Assembly: GCF_000938305.1 (NCBI RefSeq)
Contig: NZ_JYMT01000035.1
Span: 76,751-140,750 of the forward strand
Direction: 5' to 3'
DNA from: Bradyrhizobium sp. LTSP885
Lineage (GTDB): Bacteria; Pseudomonadota; Alphaproteobacteria; Rhizobiales; Xanthobacteraceae
DNA: 64,000 nucleotides
The translations under genes were made by a program, and so were the position numbers. Below the pieces are notes generated by a model, which worked only from the letters and a program-made list of their open reading frames with translations, was not told the DNA's origin and did not search any database. Of this stretch, positions 8,979 through 16,881 are shown one piece after another (the stretch's first letter is position 1; the number at the start of each line of letters is the position of its first letter).

Positions 8979-9733
8979 GCAGTCGCTCCCGCATGGTCTT
9001 CGCTGCCGAGATAGGCCTCGATGACGGCATCATCTTTCCGGATCGCGTCAGGGGTACCGGTTGCAAGGATCCGGCCGTAGCACAGCACGACAATCTGTGG
9101 CGCGATCTTGAACACGATATCCATGTCGTGCTCGATGAACACGACCGTGATCTTCTGCGTCTCCCAGAGCTCCCGCACCTTGTCGATCATGCGCCAGCGC
9201 TCTTCGGTGCCCATGCCGGCGGTTGGCTCATCCAGCAGCAACACCTTGGGCTCGAGCACCAGCGCCAGCGCAATGTCGAGCAGCTTCTGGTCACCGTGCG
9301 ACAATGTCGCCGCGGTCCTGCTCCGCTTGTTGGCAAGGCCCAGTAGCTCCATGGCATGCTCGGCGCGGTCGCGCGTCTCAGCCAGCGGAAAACGGCGATG
9401 CAATACGCTGGCGCGGCGCTGATCGGCGCAGACTGCGGCCAGCATGGTCTCCTCGACCGTCAGCGACGGGAAGATGCTCGCGACCTGGAAGGCACGCCCG
9501 ATGCCGTGGCGCACGATCTCCGGCGGCGTCCGGCCCGCCATGTCGACGCCGTTGAGCAAGATCTGTCCGGCGTCCGGCTTCAACGCCCCCGTGATCAGGT
9601 TGAAGAACGTGCTCTTGCCGGCGCCATTGGGCCCGATCACGGCGGTGAGCGAACCATCGGCAAAGTCGAGCGAGACGTTGTCCGTCGCCTTGACGCCACC
9701 AAAGGATTTCGAGAGGGCGCGGATCTCCAGCAT
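8975..9733 (-). CDS. Branched-chain-type ABC transporter ATP-binding protein (LivG-like)
   Basis: 252-residue ATPase, partner of the LivF-like protein. Walker A GPNGAGKST is near residue 36, the degenerate signature TLSHGDQKLLDIA near 147 (a serine-histidine variant usual for LivG) and Walker B VLLLDEPTAGMG near 167. The start at 9733 (MLEIRALSKSFGGV) is chosen because the longer open frame is only the antisense-like extension through the SDR gene. It follows the SDR stop by 2 bases. Confidence 0.93.
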   Translation of the reverse strand: MLEIRALSKSFGGVKATDNVSLDFADGSLTAVIGPNGAGKSTFFNLITGALKPDAGQILLNGVDMAGRTPPEIVRHGIGRAFQVASIFPSLTVEETMLAAVCADQRRASVLHRRFPLAETRDRAEHAMELLGLANKRSRTAATLSHGDQKLLDIALALVLEPKVLLLDEPTAGMGTEERWRMIDKVRELWETQKITVVFIEHDMDIVFKIAPQIVVLCYGRILATGTPDAIRKDDAVIEAYLGSEDHAGATA

Positions 9734-9735
9734 GG

Positions 9736-10512
9736 CTAGCCGTTCGCCTCCCGCAACCCGCCATAGCTGTTCCACGATGTGGCGACGAGCCAGCCGCAAT
9801 CCACCGGCACATTGGCGCCGGTCATGGCGGACGCCGCGTCCGAGGCCAGGAACGCGACCACACGGCCGATCTCCGCAGGGTCGACCAGGCGGCGCAAGGC
9901 AGCGTTCGCGGCCAATGCGGAGACATCCCGCTCGCCGCGATCGATGGCATTCTTCAACGCCGGCGTCAGCGTGTAGCCGGGCGATACGGCATTGACGCGG
10001 ATACCTGACGGTCCCCACTCGGCCGCCAGGCATTCGGTGATGGCGATCACCGCGGCCTTCGCTGGCGCATAGGCGTGCAGAGGCATCGACCGCATGCCGG
10101 CGATCGAGGCGATATTGACGATGATGCCGTGCTTGCGCGCGATCATCTGTCGCGCAAAGGCGACGCAGGCGACATAGGTGCCGCGCTGATCGACGCGCAC
10201 GACGTCGTCCCAGGAGGACATCGGCAGATCGTGCGGCCGAACCGGCACCTGGATGATCCCGGCGCTGTTGACCAGCACTTCCACGGGGCCGCATTCCCGC
10301 TCGATCGCGGCCGCGCAGGCCTCGACATCAGTCTCGTTGCCGACGTCGGCGGCATAAGCCTTGCCGCCAATCTCCGCCGCTACGGCCTGAGCCTTGGCTA
10401 TGTCGCGGTCGACGACCGCGACCAAATTGCCCGATGCAGCTAACTCCCGCACGCAGGCCGCCCCGATACCGCTCGCGCCGCCGGTGACGACGCTGATACG
10501 TCCCTTGCTCAT
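9736..10512 (-). CDS. SDR family NAD(P)-dependent oxidoreductase
   Basis: 258-residue classical short-chain dehydrogenase. Rossmann motif TGGASGIGAA near residue 10, the NSAG motif near 82, catalytic Ser in NIASIAGM near 133 and the YAPAKAA Tyr/Lys pair near 147 are all present. The start at 10512 overlaps the LivM-like stop (ATGA). Being inserted between livM-like and livG-like genes, it is cotranscribed with the importer and probably acts on the imported compound or a CoA intermediate. It closely resembles the SDR at 16099 (both end in TSWNSYGGL/TTWAAYGGL-type tails), suggesting related substrates. Confidence 0.9.
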   Translation of the reverse strand: MSKGRISVVTGGASGIGAACVRELAASGNLVAVVDRDIAKAQAVAAEIGGKAYAADVGNETDVEACAAAIERECGPVEVLVNSAGIIQVPVRPHDLPMSSWDDVVRVDQRGTYVACVAFARQMIARKHGIIVNIASIAGMRSMPLHAYAPAKAAVIAITECLAAEWGPSGIRVNAVSPGYTLTPALKNAIDRGERDVSALAANAALRRLVDPAEIGRVVAFLASDAASAMTGANVPVDCGWLVATSWNSYGGLREANG

Positions 10513-11537
10513 GGCGTGTGCTCTCCGGCTTGCCCGCGACGTTGCGCGACCCATTCGACGACGAAATCCATCAGGCCTTTCCGCAGGCCGATGGCAAAGA
10601 ACAGGATCACAATGCCGAGCACTATGCCGTGATACTCGGTCAGGCGCGTGACGGTATCGTTAAGGATCAGGAACAGCATGGTGCCGACCATCGGCCCGAG
10701 GAACGTGGTGACGCCGCCGAGCATGTTGATGAAGATGGCTTCACCCGAGATCGTCCAATAGGCAAATTCGGGATAGGCGCCGGACACGAACAGCGCCATG
10801 ATCATGCCGCCGGTCGACGCGAACAGCGCCGCCAGCACAAAGATAGTCAGCTTGGCGCGCCAGACATCGATGCCGATGAAGCTCGCCCGCGTGGCGTTGT
10901 CGCGGACCATCCGCAGCGTGTAGCCGAACGGCGACTGGGCGATCTGGCGCATCAGCAGCAGCCCGATCACCAGCAACGCGCAGCTCGCGATGTAGAGATG
11001 CAGATGGTTCGACAGGTCGATGCCGAGAAATGGCGGCCGCGGAATGCCGCCGCGCAATCCCTGGTCGCCGCCCGTCAGCGACTGCCACGACAGAATCGTC
11101 GAGTGGATCAGCATCTGGAACGCCAACGTGACGAAAGCGAAGTAGATGTCCTTCAGCCGCACGCAGATCGCGCCGATGACCGCCGCAATGACGCAGGTGA
11201 TGGCCAGCGTGGCGACAAAGGCCACCGGGACCGGCACACCGGTCTTCTGCATCATCAGGCCAAAGCCGTAGGCGCCAAGGCCGAAGAACATGCCATGGCC
11301 GAACGAGATCATCCCGGTATAGCCGACCAGCAGATTGAGCGACGTCGCAAACAACCCGTAGGCCGCACAGCGAATGATGAAATCGAGCAATTGCTTGCTG
11401 CCGAAGAACGCAGGCAGCAGCGCCAGTATGATAAAGGCCACGAGCGCGATCAGGGCATCGCGATAGCGCTGCGGCCTGGCATCGATACGAGGCACATCGA
11501 GGGTCCGCGCATCCCGGCCGGCCTGCAATTCGGTCAT
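10509..11537 (-). CDS. Branched-chain-type ABC transporter permease (LivM-like)
   Basis: 342-residue inner-membrane permease with about nine hydrophobic segments. The family core is visible as NLLVGYTGMISFGHGMFFGLGAY-type sequence near residue 68, and TLRMVRDNATRASFIGIDV forms the cytoplasmic coupling region near 205. It pairs with the LivH-like permease, whose stop it overlaps by four bases. Length and order (H-M-[SDR]-G-F on the transcribed strand) match HAAT importers except for the inserted dehydrogenase. Confidence 0.92.
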   Translation of the reverse strand: MTELQAGRDARTLDVPRIDARPQRYRDALIALVAFIILALLPAFFGSKQLLDFIIRCAAYGLFATSLNLLVGYTGMISFGHGMFFGLGAYGFGLMMQKTGVPVPVAFVATLAITCVIAAVIGAICVRLKDIYFAFVTLAFQMLIHSTILSWQSLTGGDQGLRGGIPRPPFLGIDLSNHLHLYIASCALLVIGLLLMRQIAQSPFGYTLRMVRDNATRASFIGIDVWRAKLTIFVLAALFASTGGMIMALFVSGAYPEFAYWTISGEAIFINMLGGVTTFLGPMVGTMLFLILNDTVTRLTEYHGIVLGIVILFFAIGLRKGLMDFVVEWVAQRRGQAGEHTP

Positions 11538-12436
11538 GCGACCTCCTTGCCGAACAGGCCGGTCGGGCGCGACACCAGCACGATCACCATGAAGAGATAC
11601 ATCAGCCCCTCGGTGAACAACGGAAAACCGAGCGAGCCAAAGGAGCGGATCAGGCCAATCAGGAGCGCCCCGATCAGCGCGCCCAGGATCGAGCCCATGC
11701 CGCCGATCACGGTGACGATGAAGGACTCGATCAGGACCGAGAACCCCATGCCCGGCGTCAGCGAACGCACCGGCGCAGCCAGCGCTCCGGCCAGCCCCGC
11801 CAGCATGCCGCCGAGCGCGAATACGCCGCCATAGATCAGGCCCGTGTTGATGCCGAGGGCGGAGACCATCCCTGGATTATGCGCGGCCGCACGGATCACC
11901 TTGCCGATCCGGGTGCGCGCCAGTCCCAGTCCGAGAACAAGGGCTACGGCCAGCGCCACACCTATGAGCAGCAGATAATATGGCGGCACCACGCCGCCCG
12001 CGATGAACAGCGGCGGCACCTGGAATGCGGCCGGCATGCCCATCGACCTGAATTCCGGCCCCCAGATCATGCGCACGACGTCGTCGAAGATCAGCACGAA
12101 GGCGTAACAGACCAGAAGCTGCATCAGGACGTCGGCGCCGTAGACGCGGCTCATGAACGCACGCTCGAAGACCAGGCCAAGGATCGCGGTCCCCAAGGCG
12201 CCGCTTAGCATCGCCAGGGCAAAGCTGTCGGTGAGCTGGTAGGCCGTCATCGCGAAATAGGCACCGAACATGTAGAAGGCGCCGTGGCTGAAATTGACGA
12301 CCTTGAGCACGCCAAAAATCAGGGTCAGCCCGACGGCGACGAGGAACAGCAACATCCCGATGATCAGGCCGCTGGTGGTTTGCGTCACCAGGCAGGCGGG
12401 ACTGGTGAGACAGCCGGCGAGCGCGTCGAGGTCCAC
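11534..12436 (-). CDS. Branched-chain-type ABC transporter permease (LivH-like)
   Basis: 300-residue permease with about eight membrane segments. It shows the conserved GLTLIFGVLKVVNFSHGAFY block near residue 37 and the C-terminal GMGSILGALIGALLIGL block near 253. Start at 12436 follows about 98 bases of non-coding sequence after the binding-protein gene, and that gap carries a small stem-loop. It forms the membrane channel with the LivM-like subunit. Confidence 0.92.
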   Translation of the reverse strand: MDLDALAGCLTSPACLVTQTTSGLIIGMLLFLVAVGLTLIFGVLKVVNFSHGAFYMFGAYFAMTAYQLTDSFALAMLSGALGTAILGLVFERAFMSRVYGADVLMQLLVCYAFVLIFDDVVRMIWGPEFRSMGMPAAFQVPPLFIAGGVVPPYYLLLIGVALAVALVLGLGLARTRIGKVIRAAAHNPGMVSALGINTGLIYGGVFALGGMLAGLAGALAAPVRSLTPGMGFSVLIESFIVTVIGGMGSILGALIGALLIGLIRSFGSLGFPLFTEGLMYLFMVIVLVSRPTGLFGKEVA

Positions 12437-12494
12437 GGAAAATCATCCATTACGGCGCGCCGCAACCCCGACGCGCGACAAACATCAGATGGCC

Positions 12495-12523
12495 GGCGGA
12501 GACAGCTGATCGCGGCCTCCGCC
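12495..12523 (-). terminator. Stem-loop between binding-protein and permease genes
   Basis: Inverted repeat GGCGGAG (12495-12501) and CTCCGCC (12517-12523) with a 15-base loop, in the short gap between the Liv-type binding protein and the LivH-like permease. There is no U run. Such stems commonly lower expression of permease genes relative to an abundant binding protein; that function is inference here. Confidence 0.4.
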
Positions 12524-12534
12524 GTGCATGCGGA

Positions 12535-13794
12535 TCAGGTGTAACCCTTGCTCTTTTTCCACTCGGCTTCGAGCTCGAAGATGGTCTTCCAGTCACCGGC
12601 CTGCACGTCAGGTACGTAAGGCTCCTGAGAAATCGTGGTGCCCCACCCGATCGCGTAACCGACCAGCGTGTGGTCGTCGGCCCGCATGGTGACGGTGCCG
12701 TCGGCGCCGAACGGGCACTTGATGGTCAGTCCGGTCAGTGCCTCGGCGACCTTCTTGCCGTCGGCCGAATTGGCCTTCTTGACGGCCTCGCTGAGGAACA
12801 TGACCGCGGTTGCGTTCTGCCAGGACCAATTGGTGGGATACTCGTTGTACTTTGCCTTGTAGGCGTCACCCCACGCCGCATTCTCCGGTGTCGGGGGAAA
12901 CGTCTTGATATAGCGGTCTCCAGAGTGAATGCCCTTCGGCAGGTTCTTCACCACAGTGAGCGCGGTGTAGTCGGCCATATTGACCGCGAACACCTCCATC
13001 TGAGCGAACATCGCATAGATGTTGGCCTGGTCGATATAAGAGGTGAGATCGCCGCCCCACAGGCAGGAATACAGCGCCTGCGGTTTCGCCTGCAGGATCT
13101 TGGTCACCACCTCGGTGTAATCAGGCTGGAACAGTTTTGGCCAGGACTCGCTGATGATTTCGACGTCAGGCGCGAACTTCTTCAGGTACAACGTGAACTC
13201 ACCGGTGGTGTCGCGGCCGTAGGCATAATCAGGCGAACAGGTCGCCCACTTCTTCAGGCCCTTCGTCTTGGCGATCTTCGCCGCATAACTGGCGCCGACG
13301 ATCGAATCGTGAATGCCTTGCCGAACGCAACGGAACGCGTTCGGGATATGCTGTTTGGGATCGGCGGTCAGCGACGAGGCTTCCGAGCAGGTGTGGATGC
13401 AGAGCACGCCGAGATCGCGCGCCACCTCGTGAACCGCAAACGATCCCGACGAAGCCTCGCCATCAAGCAGCATCTCGCAACCGTCGGTGTTGACGAGTTC
13501 GCGCGCGATACGGGCGGCTTCCTGCGGCTGCCCCTTGGAATCGCGGATCACCATCTCGATCTGCCTACCGGCAAGGCCGCCTGACGCATTGACCTTCTCG
13601 ACTTCGAGCATCACCGCGTTGCGCGAGGATGTTCCGAGTTGCGCGACGCGGCCCGACAGAATGGTCGGCATGCCGATCTTGATGGTCTTGGCCTGCGCAC
13701 GCGCCACCCATGGCGCGGCGAAAGTCGCCGCACCGGCACCCATCAGCGCAAGAGTCGCGCGCCGGCTGACGCCCGGTCTACGGGTTCTCGTCAT
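12535..13794 (-). CDS. ABC transporter substrate-binding protein, Liv type, Tat-like signal
   Basis: 419-residue periplasmic binding protein (Leu/Ile/Val-binding fold) heading the minus-strand operon. The N-terminus has a twin-arginine pattern (SRRATLALMGAG...) and an AxA cleavage site in WVARAQA near residue 34. The mature chain begins KTIKIGMPTILSGRVAQLG, the usual receptor-family opening. Its promoter shares a 170-base divergent region with the acyl-CoA ligase gene; that region contains a perfect 23-bp palindrome. The ligand is unknown, but the operon's CoA enzymes suggest a carboxylate. Confidence 0.9.
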   Translation of the reverse strand: MTRTRRPGVSRRATLALMGAGAATFAAPWVARAQAKTIKIGMPTILSGRVAQLGTSSRNAVMLEVEKVNASGGLAGRQIEMVIRDSKGQPQEAARIARELVNTDGCEMLLDGEASSGSFAVHEVARDLGVLCIHTCSEASSLTADPKQHIPNAFRCVRQGIHDSIVGASYAAKIAKTKGLKKWATCSPDYAYGRDTTGEFTLYLKKFAPDVEIISESWPKLFQPDYTEVVTKILQAKPQALYSCLWGGDLTSYIDQANIYAMFAQMEVFAVNMADYTALTVVKNLPKGIHSGDRYIKTFPPTPENAAWGDAYKAKYNEYPTNWSWQNATAVMFLSEAVKKANSADGKKVAEALTGLTIKCPFGADGTVTMRADDHTLVGYAIGWGTTISQEPYVPDVQAGDWKTIFELEAEWKKSKGYT

Positions 13795-13898
13795 TTTCCC
13801 CTCCCTGTGGGGTTTACGTTCCCAAATCCCTGTCGGAGATCGTTCCGTCTCCGTGTGCAGGATGTTTTCAGAGCAAGGGGGGTGACGTCAAGCCAAAT

Positions 13899-13921
13899 AT
13901 GAATTATGAGTCATAATTCAT
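13899..13921. promoter_or_regulatory. Perfect 23-bp palindrome, probable TetR operator
   Basis: Arms ATGAATTATGA (13899-13909) and TCATAATTCAT (13911-13921) are perfect inverted copies around one central G. The site lies in the AT-rich part of the divergent region between the binding-protein gene (-) and the acyl-CoA ligase gene (+), 43 bases before the ligase start. The second gene of the plus operon encodes a TetR regulator, so this is its most likely operator and would control both operons. The palindrome is seen directly; the regulator pairing is inference. Confidence 0.7.
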
Positions 13922-13964
13922 CGATGGAGAAAACGGCGCCGGAAATCGGCCCAACGGGCGGCGA

Positions 13965-15461
13965 ATGATCAATCTTTCCAGTTTTATCGCGTTTCATGCG
14001 AGGCGGACCCCGGGGCGCTGTGCGCTGAAATATCGCGGGGAAGACATCTCCTACGCGAGCTTCAACCTGCGGATCCGGCAGGTCGGCGGCTGGCTTTCGA
14101 CGCAGGGCATCGGTCCCGGCGATGTCGTTGCTGTGCTGATGAAGAACAGCACTGCTTTTCTCGAACTGGTGTTTGCGGCGAGCCATATCGGCGCGGTGTT
14201 CCTGCCAATCAACTATCGGCTGTCGGCCGACGAAGTCGGCTACATCGTCGGCAATTCCGGGACGCGGCTTTTGATCGCAGATGAGGAGTTTATGGCAATC
14301 GCAACCGGTGACGCGACTGTCGTACTGCTCGACGAGGTCGCGCAGTCCAGCGTCACGAGCCTCGCGTCCGACATCGCACCGGCGCCGATGCATGTGCGTC
14401 AGCCCCACGACCTGATGCGGCTGATGTACACGTCTGGCACGACCGATCGTCCCAAAGGCGTGATGCTCACCTACGAGAACATCTACTGGAAGTCGGCCGA
14501 CCAAACGTTGGTGCTCGGATTGAATGCCGACACGCGACTGCTCGTCGTGGGTCCGCTCTATCACGTTGGTGCGCTCGACCTGCCGGGTATCGCCGTGCTC
14601 TGGCACGGCGGCATGCTGTGTATCCATCGGACTTTCGAGCCCGAGCCCGCGCTTGCCGCGATCGAGCGAGACAGACTCAGCGCCGCATGGTTCGCCCCGG
14701 TAATGACCACGGCCCTGCTCACCTGCCCGAACCGCTCGCGCTACGACGTCTCCAGCCTGAAATGGGCGATCGGCGGCGGCGAGAAGACGCCGGAGGCACG
14801 GATCCGCGCCTTCTCCGACTATTTTAGGAGCGCGCGCTACATCGATGCCTACGGCCTCACCGAAAGCTGTGGCGGCGATACCTTCATGGAGCCGGGCCGC
14901 GAGATCGAAAAGATCGGCTCGACCGGCCGCGCCATCGCCCATGTCGAGATCGAGATACGCGATGACGCCGGCAAGCGGCTGCCCGCAGGCCAGAACGGCG
15001 AGATCTGTCTGCGTGGCCCGAAGGTGACGCAGGGCTACTGGAAGGACCCGGAGAAGACGGCATCCGCTTTCTTCGGCGACTGGTTCCGCACCGGCGATAT
15101 CGGCTATCTCGATGATGATGGCTTCCTCTATCTGACGGATCGCAAGAAGGACATGATCATCTCGGGCGGCGAGAACATCGCCTCCTCGGAGGTCGAGCGC
15201 GTCATTTACGAAATGCCCGGCGTACGCGAAGTCGCCGTGATCGGCCTGCCTGACGACCGCTGGGGCGAAAAGCCCGTTGCGGTCGTCGTGCTGGCCGACG
15301 ATGCGAGGCTCGACCTCTCCGCCCTCACCGATCATTGCCGCATCCGCCTCGCCGGCTTCAAGATCCCGAAGCAATTGATCATCCGCGACAGCCTGCCGCG
15401 CAATCCATCCGGCAAGGTGCTCAAACGTGTTCTCCGCGCCGAACTCGAGGCCACTGCATGA
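13965..15461 (+). CDS. AMP-dependent acyl-CoA synthetase/ligase
   Basis: 498-residue ANL-superfamily enzyme that activates a carboxylic acid to its CoA ester through an acyl-adenylate. Motifs: P-loop MYTSGTTDRPKGVML near residue 157, AYGLTESCGGD near 294, FRTGDIGYLDDDG near 372, DRKKDMIISGGENI near 387 and the C-terminal catalytic Lys in PSGKVLKR near 486. It is the first gene of a four-gene plus operon, overlapping tetR by ATGA. The acid is unknown; context suggests the compound brought in by the divergent ABC importer or a product of the monooxygenase. Confidence 0.92.
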   Translation: MINLSSFIAFHARRTPGRCALKYRGEDISYASFNLRIRQVGGWLSTQGIGPGDVVAVLMKNSTAFLELVFAASHIGAVFLPINYRLSADEVGYIVGNSGTRLLIADEEFMAIATGDATVVLLDEVAQSSVTSLASDIAPAPMHVRQPHDLMRLMYTSGTTDRPKGVMLTYENIYWKSADQTLVLGLNADTRLLVVGPLYHVGALDLPGIAVLWHGGMLCIHRTFEPEPALAAIERDRLSAAWFAPVMTTALLTCPNRSRYDVSSLKWAIGGGEKTPEARIRAFSDYFRSARYIDAYGLTESCGGDTFMEPGREIEKIGSTGRAIAHVEIEIRDDAGKRLPAGQNGEICLRGPKVTQGYWKDPEKTASAFFGDWFRTGDIGYLDDDGFLYLTDRKKDMIISGGENIASSEVERVIYEMPGVREVAVIGLPDDRWGEKPVAVVVLADDARLDLSALTDHCRIRLAGFKIPKQLIIRDSLPRNPSGKVLKRVLRAELEATA

Positions 15462-16102
15462 CGCAAGCGACATCCGCCAAGGTGGCCAAGCTCAACCGGG
15501 TCGAGCGCAACGCCTGGACCAAGCAGAAGATCTTTGACGCCGCGACCAAGATCGTCGGCAAATACGGCTACGCCGAAGCCTCCGTCGCCCGCATCACTGA
15601 AGCGGCGGGCGTCGCGCAAGGCACGTTCTACAATCACTTCGAGAACCGCCAGGAATTGCTCGATCAGCTGTTGCCAAAGATTGGGCTCGATATGGTCCGC
15701 TTTATCCGCGATCGCACCGGCACGGCCAGCGCGGCGCGGGAGGAGATCGAGCGTTTCGGCGCCTTCTTCGACTTTATCCGGGAGGTACCGGAGTTCCTGC
15801 GCATCCTCAACGAGGCCGAGTTCTTTGCGCCGGTCGGCTACCAGAAGCATTTCGATAACATCTCGAGCGCCTATGTCCGGATCCTCCAGCGCGCGCGGAC
15901 CGCGGGAGCCACCAACGCTTTCAGCGACCAGGAATTCGAGGCCATCGTTCAGGTGTTGATGGGCGCGCGCGGCTATCTCAGCCGCCGCTATTCCTATTCC
16001 GAACACGGCGTCACGGCAGTGCCCGACTACGTCGTCTCGGCCTATCGGAAGCTGGTCACGCACGGCCTGTTCACCACTGGCGACAAGGAAAGAAAATCAT
16101 GA
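15458..16102 (+). CDS. TetR/AcrR family transcriptional regulator
   Basis: 214-residue repressor. The N-terminal helix-turn-helix spans about residues 22-68 (ATKIVGKYGYAEASVARITEAAGVAQGTFYNHF), a textbook TetR recognition region; the rest is the ligand-binding domain, which carries no recognisable substrate signature. It overlaps the ligase stop and the following SDR start, so it is made with the enzymes it probably controls. The 23-bp palindrome at 13899 is the best candidate operator. The inducer may be a CoA ester or the free acid. Confidence 0.9.
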   Translation: MTQATSAKVAKLNRVERNAWTKQKIFDAATKIVGKYGYAEASVARITEAAGVAQGTFYNHFENRQELLDQLLPKIGLDMVRFIRDRTGTASAAREEIERFGAFFDFIREVPEFLRILNEAEFFAPVGYQKHFDNISSAYVRILQRARTAGATNAFSDQEFEAIVQVLMGARGYLSRRYSYSEHGVTAVPDYVVSAYRKLVTHGLFTTGDKERKS

Positions 16103-16872
16103 GCGCTGACGGCACCATCCTCGTCACCGGCGGCAGCCGCGGCATCGGTGCGGCGACCGCGACCTTGCTCGCAGATCAGGGGCATCGCGTCGTTATCGTC
16201 GATATCGCGCCCGAACCGCTGGTCGGCACCAAGGCGATCCTCTGGCCTGATACATTCGATGTCGCGAGCGAGAGCGCCGTCGTCGCCGGTGTTGCCGACA
16301 TCGAGGCAGCGCATGGCCCGATCACGGGCCTTGTCAATGCCGCCGGCGTATTCGGCAAGATGCACCCGATCGAGCGGGTGCGGATGGAGCAATGGGACCG
16401 CGAGGTCAATATCGATCTCCGCGGCACGTTTTTGGTCGCGCGCAGCGTCGGCATCGCAATGGCGAAACGCCGCCACGGCGCGATCGTCAATGTCGCCTCG
16501 GTTGCCGGCATGACGTCGGGTCCGATCCACGCCTATACCGCGGCCAAAGCCGGCGTCATCCAGATCACGCAGACGCTCGCCGCCGAATGGGGCCGTGCCG
16601 GCATCCGCGTCAATGCGGTGTCGCCGGGTTTCACCCGCACGGCAGCGCTCGAAGCTGGCATCGCATCGGGCGCCCTGAACAAGGACCTGCTGGCGCGCCC
16701 GACCGCGATGAACCGGCTGGTCGAGCCGATGGAAGTGGCGCAGGCGATCGCGTGGCTGCTCTCGCCGCTGAGCAGCGGCGTGACCGGCATCAACCTGCCC
16801 GTCGACGCGGGCTACATCGTCGGCACGACATGGGCCGCCTATGGCGGCCTGCCGGAAGCACCAGCGAGTTGA
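16099..16872 (+). CDS. SDR family oxidoreductase
   Basis: 257-residue short-chain dehydrogenase. TGGSRGIGAA near residue 10 binds the nucleotide, NAAG is near 80, and Ser in NVASVAGM near 131 with Tyr/Lys in YTAAKAG near 147 form the catalytic set. It overlaps the tetR stop by four bases and precedes the monooxygenase by 9 bases. A dehydrogenase before a Baeyer-Villiger enzyme commonly oxidises an alcohol to the ketone substrate; that order would fit here. It is similar to the SDR at 9736. Confidence 0.9.
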   Translation: MSADGTILVTGGSRGIGAATATLLADQGHRVVIVDIAPEPLVGTKAILWPDTFDVASESAVVAGVADIEAAHGPITGLVNAAGVFGKMHPIERVRMEQWDREVNIDLRGTFLVARSVGIAMAKRRHGAIVNVASVAGMTSGPIHAYTAAKAGVIQITQTLAAEWGRAGIRVNAVSPGFTRTAALEAGIASGALNKDLLARPTAMNRLVEPMEVAQAIAWLLSPLSSGVTGINLPVDAGYIVGTTWAAYGGLPEAPAS

Positions 16873-16881
16873 GGTTAGACC

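Noticed and set aside
13911..15473. 520-codon open frame on the minus strand across the acyl-CoA ligase gene
   Set aside because: It is an antisense shadow of a well-supported ligase with all family motifs; high GC at third positions keeps the counter-strand open. The product has no recognisable domain.
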